In this document: one piece after another, positions 51,928 to 60,051 of the stretch
Layout of the letters: each line of letters begins with the position of its first letter
Position numbering within the stretch: the stretch's first letter is position 1
Origin: Haemophilus haemolyticus_M
Lineage (GTDB): Bacteria; Pseudomonadota; Gammaproteobacteria; Enterobacterales; Pasteurellaceae
DNA length: 64,000 nucleotides
Assembly: GCF_003490935.1 (NCBI RefSeq)
Contig: NZ_QQGD01000001.1
Coordinates: 248,001 to 312,000, forward strand
Direction of reading: 5' to 3'
The notes under the pieces: generated by a model
What the model saw: only the letters and a program-made list of their open reading frames with translations
Database searches by the model: none
What the model was told of the DNA's origin: nothing
Position numbers and translations under genes: made by a program

Positions 51928-53307
51928 ATGCTAAAAATTTTCAATACCTTAACGAGAGAAAAAGAAATCTTTAAACCTATCCACGAAAATAAAGTGGGAA
52001 TGTATGTTTGTGGCGTCACTGTTTATGATTTGTGCCATATCGGTCATGGACGCACTTTTGTGTGTTTTGATGTGATTGCCCGTTATTTACGTTCTTTGGG
52101 TTACGATTTAACTTATGTGCGCAATATTACGGACGTAGATGACAAAATTATTAAACGTGCGTTAGAAAATAAAGAAACCTGTGATCAGTTAGTGGATCGT
52201 ATGGTGCAGGAAATGTATAAAGATTTTGATGCTCTTAATGTATTACGCCCTGATTTTGAACCTCGTGCGACCCATCATATTCCAGAAATTATTGAAATTG
52301 TGGAAAAATTAATTAAACGCGGACATGCTTATGTTGCGGATAATGGTGATGTGATGTTTGATGTAGAAAGCTTCAAAGAATACGGAAAATTATCTCGTCA
52401 AGATCTTGAGCAATTACAAGCGGGTGCACGTATTGAAATCAATGAAATCAAGAAAAACCCAATGGATTTCGTGCTTTGGAAAATGTCGAAAGAAAACGAA
52501 CCAAGTTGGGCTTCCCCTTGGGGCGCAGGTCGTCCGGGTTGGCACATTGAATGTTCCGCAATGAACTGCAAACAGCTTGGTGAGCATTTTGATATTCACG
52601 GTGGTGGCTCTGATTTAATGTTTCCACACCACGAAAATGAAATTGCGCAATCTTGCTGTGCGCATGGTGGCCAATATGTCAATTATTGGATCCACTCTGG
52701 CATGATTATGGTGGATAAAGAAAAAATGTCGAAATCCCTCGGCAATTTCTTCACAATTCGTGATGTATTAAATCACTATAATGCAGAGGCAGTACGTTAT
52801 TTCTTATTAACGGCACATTATCGTAGCCAGCTCAATTATAGCGAAGAAAACTTGAATTTAGCGCAAGGTGCGTTAGAACGTTTATACACGGCTTTACGCG
52901 GAACAGATCAAAGTGCGGTTGTTTTGGGCGGAGAAAATTTTGTAGAAACTTTCCGTGAGGCAATGGATGATGATTTTAATACGCCAAATGCACTTTCTGT
53001 TTTATTCGAAATGGCGCGTGAAATTAACAAATTAAAAACAGAAGATATTGAGAAAGCCAATGGCCTTGCCGCACGTTTGCGTGAATTGGGGGCGATTTTA
53101 GGATTACTTCAACAAGAACCAGAGAAATTCTTACAAGCAGGTTCCGACGATGATGAAGTGGCAAAAATTGAAGCGCTCATCAAACAACGCAACGAAGCGC
53201 GTGCAGCTAAAGATTGGGCAGCTGCAGATGCTGCGCGTAATGAGCTTACAGCTATGGGTATCGTATTAGAAGATGGTGCGAATGGAACAACTTGGCGTAA
53301 GCAATAA
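51928..53307 (+). CDS. cysS: Cysteine--tRNA ligase
   Basis: Class I aminoacyl-tRNA synthetase. The ATG at 51928 gives 459 residues. HIGH motif in CHIGHGRT, KMSKS in KEKMSKSLGNF, and the zinc-binding Cys/His residues (C in VCGVTV, C in IECSAM, HHENE) that select cysteine. Upstream uptake core at 51889-51897. Confidence 0.98.
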   Translation: MLKIFNTLTREKEIFKPIHENKVGMYVCGVTVYDLCHIGHGRTFVCFDVIARYLRSLGYDLTYVRNITDVDDKIIKRALENKETCDQLVDRMVQEMYKDFDALNVLRPDFEPRATHHIPEIIEIVEKLIKRGHAYVADNGDVMFDVESFKEYGKLSRQDLEQLQAGARIEINEIKKNPMDFVLWKMSKENEPSWASPWGAGRPGWHIECSAMNCKQLGEHFDIHGGGSDLMFPHHENEIAQSCCAHGGQYVNYWIHSGMIMVDKEKMSKSLGNFFTIRDVLNHYNAEAVRYFLLTAHYRSQLNYSEENLNLAQGALERLYTALRGTDQSAVVLGGENFVETFREAMDDDFNTPNALSVLFEMAREINKLKTEDIEKANGLAARLRELGAILGLLQQEPEKFLQAGSDDDEVAKIEALIKQRNEARAAKDWAAADAARNELTAMGIVLEDGANGTTWRKQ

Positions 53308-53333
53308 ATTCAAACCTTAAATCACTTCCATTA

Positions 53334-53373
53334 AAAAGACTAAGTTCAGAATGTAATAGAACTTAGTCTTTTT
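53334..53373. terminator. Bidirectional terminator between cysS and the DUF455 gene
   Basis: The long stem AAAAAGACTAAGTTC / GAACTTAGTCTTTTT with an 11-nt loop has A and T runs on the two sides. Confidence 0.92.
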
Positions 53374-53382
53374 ATTCTTTCA

Positions 53383-54249
53383 TCATTTCTTAATATAGGA
53401 TTTCAATGTTTGTTCCACTTCATAAATCCAATCTAACTCATGCTGAGTGAAACCTGCTTGAATACGAGCATCGGTATTAATGACACCTTTAAAAATCACA
53501 ATACGATATTTGTGTAACAGCTCTGTAAAACATTTCATCGCATCCAAACCCCGTTTTTTAGAAAGGGCGTGATACCAATGGTTGCCGATATACACATGTC
53601 CAATTTCATCGCGCAAAATAATATCCAAAATGTTCACTGCGGCAAAATCTTTACGTTGTGCGATTTTCTCTTGCAGAACAGGTGTTGCATCGAGACCTCG
53701 AGCTTCTAATACACGAGGAACTAACGCCATTCGTTCCCAAATATCGTGTGCGGTGGCTTGCGCCATTTCCCATAATCCAGCATGTGCTTCAAAATCACCA
53801 TATTGATAACCCAATGTTTTCAAATGTTCATTGACTAAGGAAAAGTGCGTGCTTTCTTCACGAGCGACACGCAACCAATCCTTCACAAAAGCCAAACCTT
53901 CACCAAGTTCTTCTTGTGCATTACGCCCGAATCGCCAAGCGGCATCTAAGCCTAAATTAATCGCATTAAACTCAATATGGGTAATAGCGTGCAATGTGGC
54001 TGCATAGCCTTCTTCTGTAGCAAAAGAACGTTTTGGCACATCTTTCGGTGCAACTAAGAGTGGTTTTTCAGGAAAAGCGGCAATATTATCTTGCGGTACG
54101 ACTTCGGGAAAATCTTCTAATTTAATCAACTGAATTTGTGGCAGAAGATTATCGTAGAGGTCATTAACTAAACTACATTTTTCTTGTGGATTCGCTGTTT
54201 TTAGTGCGGTTTCAACTTGTTGCCAAAATTGTGTAATAAGTGCGGTCAT
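53383..54249 (-). CDS. DUF455 ferritin-like diiron protein
   Basis: A 288-residue helical protein with the carboxylate/His spacing of ferritin-like di-metal sites: THIEFNA near 91, REESTHF near 131 and LRDEIGHVY near 215. Family DUF455 has no settled function; some relatives are thought to be hydroxylases or oxidases. It is 10 bp after tesB in the same direction. The second to fourth codons are an uptake core (54238-54246), encoding Thr-Ala-Leu. Confidence 0.8.
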   Translation of the reverse strand: MTALITQFWQQVETALKTANPQEKCSLVNDLYDNLLPQIQLIKLEDFPEVVPQDNIAAFPEKPLLVAPKDVPKRSFATEEGYAATLHAITHIEFNAINLGLDAAWRFGRNAQEELGEGLAFVKDWLRVAREESTHFSLVNEHLKTLGYQYGDFEAHAGLWEMAQATAHDIWERMALVPRVLEARGLDATPVLQEKIAQRKDFAAVNILDIILRDEIGHVYIGNHWYHALSKKRGLDAMKCFTELLHKYRIVIFKGVINTDARIQAGFTQHELDWIYEVEQTLKSYIKK

Positions 54250-54259
54250 TTTTTCTCTC

Positions 54260-55120
54260 TTATTCGTTAAAACGGATCAAGCCTTCTTGTTGTGTTGTCG
54301 CGATTAATTTACCATCTTGCGAGAAAATTTGTCCGCGTGCTAAGCCTCGGCCTCCAAATGCATTATTGCTTTCAATTGCGTGCAAATGCCAGTGATTTAA
54401 ATCAAACGGACGATGGAACCAAATACTGTGATCAATGGTTGCCACTTTCATTCCTTTTTGTAAAAAGCCTTTTTCGTGCGGATGAAGTGCGGTCAAAATA
54501 CAGTGAAAATCAGAAAAATAAGCCAATAAACATTGCTGAATTTTTATATCAAGCGGCGTTTCACCATTGGTTTTAAACCAAGAATATTGCTCGGCTGGCA
54601 ATTTTGTCCCGTTAAATGGGTTATTCAAATATTTGGTACGTACCTCAAATGGACGCTCTGCTGCAAATTTTTCATTGAGTGGTTCTGGCAAGGTTTGAGC
54701 CACTTTTTGTAGCATCACATTTTCATCCGTAAAGTCTTCAGGCGCACCAACATTTGGCATTGTATTTTGATGTTCAAAACCTTTTTCTGGCACTTGGAAA
54801 GAAGCGGTTACATGACAAATAGTATTTTTATGTTGAATGGCTTTCACGCGTAATGCAGAAAAATTACGCCCTTCACGCAAGGTTTCCACATCGTAAATAA
54901 TCGGATATTGGCTGTCTCCTGGGGCAAGAAAATAGGCATGACAAGAATGTAAAATGCGATCTTCTGGCGCGACCTGCATTGCTGCTGATAATGCTTGAGC
55001 CACAACTTGCCCGCCAAATACTTGACGAAAACCTAAATCTTGGCTTTCACCACGAAAGATTAAATCATCAATTTTTTCAAGTTTAAGAAGATGAATGAGG
55101 TTATTGAGAATATCTGACAT
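54260..55120 (-). CDS. tesB: Acyl-CoA thioesterase II
   Basis: Double hot-dog acyl-CoA thioesterase, 286 residues from the ATG at 55120. Typical segments GQVVAQALSAAMQVAPEDRILHSCHAYFL are visible as shorter conserved blocks (FGGQVVAQAL, HSCHAYFL), and the C-terminal SIWFHRPFDLN and GGRGLARGQIF. An upstream in-frame extension lacks family similarity. Confidence 0.95.
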   Translation of the reverse strand: MSDILNNLIHLLKLEKIDDLIFRGESQDLGFRQVFGGQVVAQALSAAMQVAPEDRILHSCHAYFLAPGDSQYPIIYDVETLREGRNFSALRVKAIQHKNTICHVTASFQVPEKGFEHQNTMPNVGAPEDFTDENVMLQKVAQTLPEPLNEKFAAERPFEVRTKYLNNPFNGTKLPAEQYSWFKTNGETPLDIKIQQCLLAYFSDFHCILTALHPHEKGFLQKGMKVATIDHSIWFHRPFDLNHWHLHAIESNNAFGGRGLARGQIFSQDGKLIATTQQEGLIRFNE

Positions 55121-55239
55121 ATTGCTTTCCTTTAAGATAAGAAAAAGTGCGGTTATTTTAGCGGAGATTTTGGGGAATGCCAAAGTTGGAAAAACAAAAA
55201 GCACGTATTAAAAAATGCGTGCTTTTGCTAGCGTGTTAA

Positions 55240-57363
55240 TCAAAGATGTTTAACTCTTCTCTTCACTTCTTCCTGTTTTCCAGCATTAAATGGGCGGGCA
55301 TCAGGGCTGCCTAGATAGCCACATACGCGGCGAGTGACAGACACTTTTGTGCTATCGTGATTGCCACATTTCGGGCAGACGAAACCTTTACTGGTACATT
55401 CAAACTCACCGGTGAAACCACATTCATAACATTCGTCAATCGGTGTGTTTGTGCCGTAGTAAGGCACGCGATCGTAGCTATAATCCCACACATCTTCCAA
55501 TGCTTTTAAGTTGTGTTGAATATTTGGATATTCGCCATAGCAAATAAAACCGCCGCTGGCGAGTGGGGGATATGCCATTTCAAAATCCAGTTTGTCGTAA
55601 GGATTCACTTTCTTTTCTACATCTAAGTGGTAACTATTTGTGTAGTAGCCTTTATCCGTGACGCCTTCAATCACGCCAAATTTTTTGGTGTCTAGACGGC
55701 AGAATCGGTCGCATAAGTTTTCGCTTGGCGTGGAGTAAAGACTGAAGGCATAGCCTGTTTCTTTTTGCCAGCGTTTAACTGCCTCGCTAAGGTGGCGAAC
55801 AATCGCAATGCCTTTTTCGCGTAATTGTTCATCATCAAAAATATGTCCTTTGTTATATAGCGCATTAATGGTTTCGTGAATACCGATATAGCCGAGCGAA
55901 ATAGAGGCGCGTCCATTTTTGAAAATTTGTGCCACATTTTCATCCGCTTTTAACCGCACTCCGCATGCGCCTTCCATATAAAGAATGGGAGCAACGCGAG
56001 CTTTGGTATTCTCAAGGCGGGCAATACGCGTCATTAATGCTTTTTTCGCAATAGCCAAACGTTCATCTAAAGTGCGGTAGAAATCTTCTTCGTTTTTAGA
56101 CTCCAACGCAATACGCGGTAAATTCAAACTTACCACACCAAGATTATTACGCCCATCGTGAATTTCATGTCCGTCTTCTTCGTATGCACCTAAAAAGCTA
56201 CGACATCCCATTGGGGCTTTAAAAGATCCCGTAACTTTGACAACCTGATCGTAATTGAGAATATCTGGATACATACGTTTTGATGCACATTCCAAAGCGA
56301 GTTGTTTGATATCGTAATTCGGATCGCCTTGAGTTTGGTTCAAGCCTTTTTTAATGGTGAAAACAAGTTTTGGAAAGACTGGCGTTTTATGATTTTTTCC
56401 GAGTCCACGAATACGATTTTTCAAAATAGCTTGCTGAATTAAGCGGGATTGCCAGCTTGTACCTAAACCAAAACCAAAGGTAACAAACGGTGTTTGTCCA
56501 TTCGAAGTATGCAGTGTATTGACTTCATATTCTAAAGATTGGAAGGCATCGAAACATTCCTTTTCAATCAATGCTTTTGCATAACCTTCAATATCAGGCA
56601 CGTTCCATTCTTGGGCATGTTTGAGGTGTTTTTCGTAACTGATTTGCACATAAGGGGAAAGCACTTCATCAATACGGTTAATGGTTGTGCCACCGTAAAT
56701 ATGGCTGGCGACTTGGGCGATAATTTGTGCTGTCACTGCCGTTGCGGTGCCGATAGATTTAGGGGGTTCGATTTCCGCATTACCCATTTTAAAACCACGA
56801 GAAAGCATCCCTTCTAAATCAACTAACATACAGTTAAACATTGGGAAGAACGGCGCGTAATCTAAATCGTGATAATGAATTTCCCCTTTTTCGTGAGCCT
56901 CCACCACATCGCGTGGAAGAATATGGTGTTTGGCATAATGTTTTGCGACAATCCCAGCTAGCAAATCACGTTGTGTTGGAATCACTTTCGCGTCTTTATT
57001 GGCGTTTTCATTAAGTAATTCTACGTTGCTTTGTTCAATCAAACCTTCAATTTCTTTTGTTAACTGACTACGTTTTTCACGGGCTAAATCACGATCATGA
57101 CGATATTCGATATACGCACGAGCAACCTCGGGATAACGACTTGCCATCAATTTATCTTCAACGATTTTTTGAATCTGATTAATATCAATCTCGCCTTGAT
57201 GATGGGTGAAAATTTCATTTCCTACTTCTTGCCCAATTTGGTGGCAATAAAATTCATCGGAAATATTGACCGCACTTGCGGCTTTTTTAATGGCATTGAT
57301 GATACGTTGAATCTCAAACTCTGCACGAGAACCATCGCGCTTGATGACCCCAAAGTTACTCAT
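55240..57363 (-). CDS. nrdD: Anaerobic ribonucleoside-triphosphate reductase
   Basis: Class III reductase that makes dNTPs without oxygen using a glycyl radical. 707 residues. The N-terminal ATP-cone covers about 1-100. The radical Gly is G682 in RVCGYLG, and a Cys4 zinc site lies at CYECGFTG..C..CPKCG before it. The activase gene nrdG is not adjacent. Three NrdR boxes lie directly upstream; the nearest covers the ribosome site region. Confidence 0.97.
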   Translation of the reverse strand: MSNFGVIKRDGSRAEFEIQRIINAIKKAASAVNISDEFYCHQIGQEVGNEIFTHHQGEIDINQIQKIVEDKLMASRYPEVARAYIEYRHDRDLAREKRSQLTKEIEGLIEQSNVELLNENANKDAKVIPTQRDLLAGIVAKHYAKHHILPRDVVEAHEKGEIHYHDLDYAPFFPMFNCMLVDLEGMLSRGFKMGNAEIEPPKSIGTATAVTAQIIAQVASHIYGGTTINRIDEVLSPYVQISYEKHLKHAQEWNVPDIEGYAKALIEKECFDAFQSLEYEVNTLHTSNGQTPFVTFGFGLGTSWQSRLIQQAILKNRIRGLGKNHKTPVFPKLVFTIKKGLNQTQGDPNYDIKQLALECASKRMYPDILNYDQVVKVTGSFKAPMGCRSFLGAYEEDGHEIHDGRNNLGVVSLNLPRIALESKNEEDFYRTLDERLAIAKKALMTRIARLENTKARVAPILYMEGACGVRLKADENVAQIFKNGRASISLGYIGIHETINALYNKGHIFDDEQLREKGIAIVRHLSEAVKRWQKETGYAFSLYSTPSENLCDRFCRLDTKKFGVIEGVTDKGYYTNSYHLDVEKKVNPYDKLDFEMAYPPLASGGFICYGEYPNIQHNLKALEDVWDYSYDRVPYYGTNTPIDECYECGFTGEFECTSKGFVCPKCGNHDSTKVSVTRRVCGYLGSPDARPFNAGKQEEVKRRVKHL

Positions 57364-57370
57364 AATATAG

Positions 57371-57386
57371 CTCCAATATATAGTGT
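57371..57386 (-). promoter_or_regulatory. NrdR box 1
   Basis: On the plus strand CTCCAATATATAGTGT, 13 of 16 matches to the NrdR consensus ACACAATATATAGTGT. It starts 8 bp before the nrdD start codon. Confidence 0.7.
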
Positions 57387-57402
57387 TTTTGAAATGCGGA
57401 TT

Positions 57403-57418
57403 GCACTATATATAGATC
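57403..57418 (-). promoter_or_regulatory. NrdR box 2
   Basis: GCACTATATATAGATC on the plus strand, about 12 of 16 matches, exactly 32 bp from box 1 start to start. Confidence 0.7.
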
Positions 57419-57434
57419 TAAAAAGATAATCAAC

Positions 57435-57450
57435 ACACAATATGTAGTGT
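57435..57450 (-). promoter_or_regulatory. NrdR box 3
   Basis: ACACAATATGTAGTGT, 15 of 16 matches, exactly 32 bp from box 2. Best of the three. Confidence 0.85.
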
Positions 57451-57551
57451 TTTTAGATATTTTATTGTAAGAGAATTTTGTTAAAGATTGATTTTATTAG
57501 AAAAATATCGAATTAAGTTGTTGAGAACTTTTCTCAAATATTTTTTGATTT

Positions 57552-57567
57552 TGTGAGCGAGATCAAA
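57552..57567 (-). promoter_or_regulatory. CRP/FNR-type half-palindrome upstream of nrdD
   Basis: TGTGAGCGAGATCAAA on the plus strand has a perfect TGTGA and TCAAA (four of five). It could take CRP, or FNR on one half (GATCAA). It is between the end of mntA and the NrdR boxes. Confidence 0.45.
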
Positions 57568-57587
57568 GTTTTGATTGAGAGAATAGA

Positions 57588-57881
57588 TTACTGAATGACT
57601 TCGTGACAATTTAAAATGATTTGTTTAAATTTTTCGCTAGTTAATGACCAATCTACAAGATCAACGCGCCAAGGCAAGTCAGATTCGGAAAAGGCATCAA
57701 CTAGATCGGCGTGAGTTTGTAAATTAAGCGGGGTGTTTGTTATGATGGCCAAATCTAAATCTGAATAGGGTTTTGTCGTGCCTTTAACACGTGAACCAAA
57801 TGCCCAAACAGAATGTTCGGGCACATAGCGTTGTAAAATTGCTTTGATAATCTCAAGCTCTTGACTAGAAATGATAAGCAT
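57588..57881 (-). CDS. mntA: MNT nucleotidyltransferase (MntA-type antitoxin)
   Basis: A 97-residue minimal nucleotidyltransferase. The family motif GS-X10-DXD is visible as GSRVKGTTKPYSDLD at about 28-43, with the third acidic residue in VDLVDW. In characterised HEPN/MNT pairs the MNT protein adds AMP to a Tyr of the HEPN toxin. Rd has the homologue HI0073. It overlaps the HEPN gene by 17 bp. Confidence 0.85.
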   Translation of the reverse strand: MLIISSQELEIIKAILQRYVPEHSVWAFGSRVKGTTKPYSDLDLAIITNTPLNLQTHADLVDAFSESDLPWRVDLVDWSLTSEKFKQIILNCHEVIQ

Positions 57882-58284
57882 CTAATTTCTCTTGTAGAGC
57901 CTTTTGTAAAAATTTGGCTTCTTGTAAAAATTCAGGTATGCCAGAAACAACTTGAATTGCTGTTTCTTCATCGTAAGTGTGGCTAGTACGGCTTCGCATA
58001 TCTCGAAATTTTCGCCAATGTGTCCAATCTCTCATTAATAGATTTTTTTCATTTCCTAATCGGATGATATTTTGAAAAGTCATTTCATCAAATTCATCAG
58101 GGTTAGCGGATGTTTTTTCTAAATAACGTTTAAGGATTTTATGGCTAATTTCATACGTAAATTCAAAGCGTTGAACCAAGCCATCGCGAATTTGAATATC
58201 AGAAATGTCTTCTTGATAACGAGTTAGACCCTCTTCTAACCGTAAAATAGCCTTTTTTAAAGGCGTGAGATCGAAATCAACCAT
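57865..58284 (-). CDS. hepT: HEPN-domain protein (HepT-type toxin)
   Basis: A 139-residue all-helical HEPN protein with the RX4HXY motif RSRTSHTY at about 103-110, the RNase active site of HepT toxins, whose Tyr is the AMP acceptor. Rd homologue HI0074, whose structure with HI0073 is known. It is the first gene of the pair, 68 bp downstream of grpE. Confidence 0.85.
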   Translation of the reverse strand: MVDFDLTPLKKAILRLEEGLTRYQEDISDIQIRDGLVQRFEFTYEISHKILKRYLEKTSANPDEFDEMTFQNIIRLGNEKNLLMRDWTHWRKFRDMRSRTSHTYDEETAIQVVSGIPEFLQEAKFLQKALQEKLDAYHF

Positions 58285-58352
58285 TGCGGATCCTTATGGA
58301 GTAATTGGTAAAAACGGCCGAAAAACCGACCGCTTTTTAGACAAAATATAAA

Positions 58353-58949
58353 TTAAGCTGCCACCATTACCATAGCAGGGCGAATGACTCGACCATTTAA
58401 GGTGTAGCCTTTTTGCAATACGACGCTAATTTGATTGCTTTCAAAGCCTTCAGCAGGTTGCATTGAAATGGCTTGATGTAAGTCAGGATTAAATGCTTCT
58501 CCGACAACACCTACAGCTTCCACACCAAAACGACCAACGGTTGAAACTAATTCTTTTAAGGTCAGTTCTACGCCGTCAAATAACGCTTTTACGCTTTCAT
58601 CTTCTTTATTTGCTGGAGTGGCAAGTGCGCGCTCTAGGTTATCGATAGTATTCAAAATGTCTTTTGAGAATTTTTCTAATGCGAATTTATGTGCTTTTTC
58701 AACGTCTTGTTCAGTACGACGACGAAGATTTTCAATTTCAGCACGAGAGCGAAGTAAAATATCCTGTTCTTTGTTTGCCGCTTCTTCTATTTGAGTTTTT
58801 AGCTGCTCTTCAAGCTCTTGCACTCGTGCAATAGCTTCTTCTAAAGGATCAAGTTCTTGAGAAGGCTCTGTTTGTTGTGTTTCTTCCACAACAGAGTCTT
58901 CTTGCTTTTCTACTTCTGGGGTTTCAATTTTTTGTTCTTGTTCTGACAT
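58353..58949 (-). CDS. grpE: Nucleotide exchange factor GrpE
   Basis: DnaK co-chaperone that releases ADP. 198 residues from the ATG at 58949: acidic Gln/Glu-rich N-terminal arm, long dimerising helix with LEEQLKTQIEEAANKEQD, then the beta domain with PDLHQAIS and GYTLNGRVIRPAMV. An earlier start adds 10 residues not in the family. Divergent from nadK. Confidence 0.97.
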   Translation of the reverse strand: MSEQEQKIETPEVEKQEDSVVEETQQTEPSQELDPLEEAIARVQELEEQLKTQIEEAANKEQDILLRSRAEIENLRRRTEQDVEKAHKFALEKFSKDILNTIDNLERALATPANKEDESVKALFDGVELTLKELVSTVGRFGVEAVGVVGEAFNPDLHQAISMQPAEGFESNQISVVLQKGYTLNGRVIRPAMVMVAA

Positions 58950-59049
58950 TTTTTTCTCCGTAAATACAAAATTCGCCATAGTCGTTAGCTATAGTCTAAC
59001 AAAAAACTATATAATGACGAAAATGTTAAATTCAAGTGCGGTTTATTTT

Positions 59050-59940
59050 ATGAATAATTTATATTGTTCCTTTAAAACCATTGGGCTTGTAGGAAAACCT
59101 AGAAATGACATTAACCTACAAATGCACAAAAATTTGTTTCACTGGTTAACGGAACGCGGCTATCAAGTAATGATGGAAAAAGATGTTGCTGAAAAACTTG
59201 GGCTTCCTGCAGAAAATCTTGCAACACTTGATGAAATTGGTTGCCAAGCACAGTTGGTTATCGTGATTGGTGGTGATGGCAATATGTTGGGGCGTGCTCG
59301 CGTATTAGCAAAATATGATATTCCATTGATTGGCATCAACCGTGGTAATTTGGGATTTTTAACAGATATTGACCCGAAAAATGCCTATGCTCAACTTGAA
59401 GCTTGTTTAGAACGCGGTGAATTCTTCGTCGAAGAACGTTTTTTATTGGAAGCAAAAATTGAGCGTACAGGTGAAATTGTATCGACAGGTAATGCAGTGA
59501 ATGAGGCGGTTATTCACCCTGCGAAAATTGCGCACATGATTGATTTTCATGTATATATCAATGATAAGTTTGCATTTTCACAACGTTCTGATGGATTAAT
59601 TGTTTCTACTCCAACAGGTTCTACGGCTTATTCTCTTTCCGCTGGTGGCCCGATTTTGACACCAAACCTTAATGCCATTGCGCTAGTGCCTATGTTTCCA
59701 CATACATTAACTTCTCGTCCTCTTGTTATTGATGGTGATAGCAAAATATCGATTCGTTTTGCTGAACATAATACATCTCAATTAGAAGTGGGCTGTGATA
59801 GTCAAATAGCCTTACCTTTTACCCCTGATGACGTGGTTCATATTCAAAAAAGCGAGCATAAACTCCGATTGCTTCACCTAAAAAATTATAATTATTACAA
59901 TGTATTAAGTACCAAATTAGGTTGGTTGAAATCATTTTAG
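59050..59940 (+). CDS. nadK: NAD kinase
   Basis: Makes NADP from NAD and ATP. 296 residues from the ATG at 59050. The NAD-kinase motifs GGDGN (VIGGDGNMLG) and STPTGSTAYSLSAGGPI are intact. Promoter TATAAT at 59010-59015; an uptake core lies just before the start (59034-59042). Confidence 0.96.
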   Translation: MNNLYCSFKTIGLVGKPRNDINLQMHKNLFHWLTERGYQVMMEKDVAEKLGLPAENLATLDEIGCQAQLVIVIGGDGNMLGRARVLAKYDIPLIGINRGNLGFLTDIDPKNAYAQLEACLERGEFFVEERFLLEAKIERTGEIVSTGNAVNEAVIHPAKIAHMIDFHVYINDKFAFSQRSDGLIVSTPTGSTAYSLSAGGPILTPNLNAIALVPMFPHTLTSRPLVIDGDSKISIRFAEHNTSQLEVGCDSQIALPFTPDDVVHIQKSEHKLRLLHLKNYNYYNVLSTKLGWLKSF

Positions 59941-59996
59941 TTTTTATAAAAAAGCATAGTAGAAACGCATCATTAAAATACTGTAAAAAAATCCTT

Positions 59997-60016
59997 TACT
60001 GTAAATTAAATCAGTT
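59997..60016 (+). promoter_or_regulatory. Putative LexA (SOS) box ahead of recN
   Basis: TACTGTAAATTAAATCAGTT keeps CTGT-N8-NCAG; only the A of ACAG differs (T). recN is an SOS gene in E. coli. It lies about 36 bp before the gene. Confidence 0.6.
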
Positions 60017-60051
60017 TTAATATGATTGATATACAGTTAAAGGATTTTGTT

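Noticed and set aside
59997..60030. A second LexA-type box from CTGTAAAAAAATCC upstream of recN
   Set aside because: The right half does not match ACAG; only the site at 59997-60016 is close to the palindrome.
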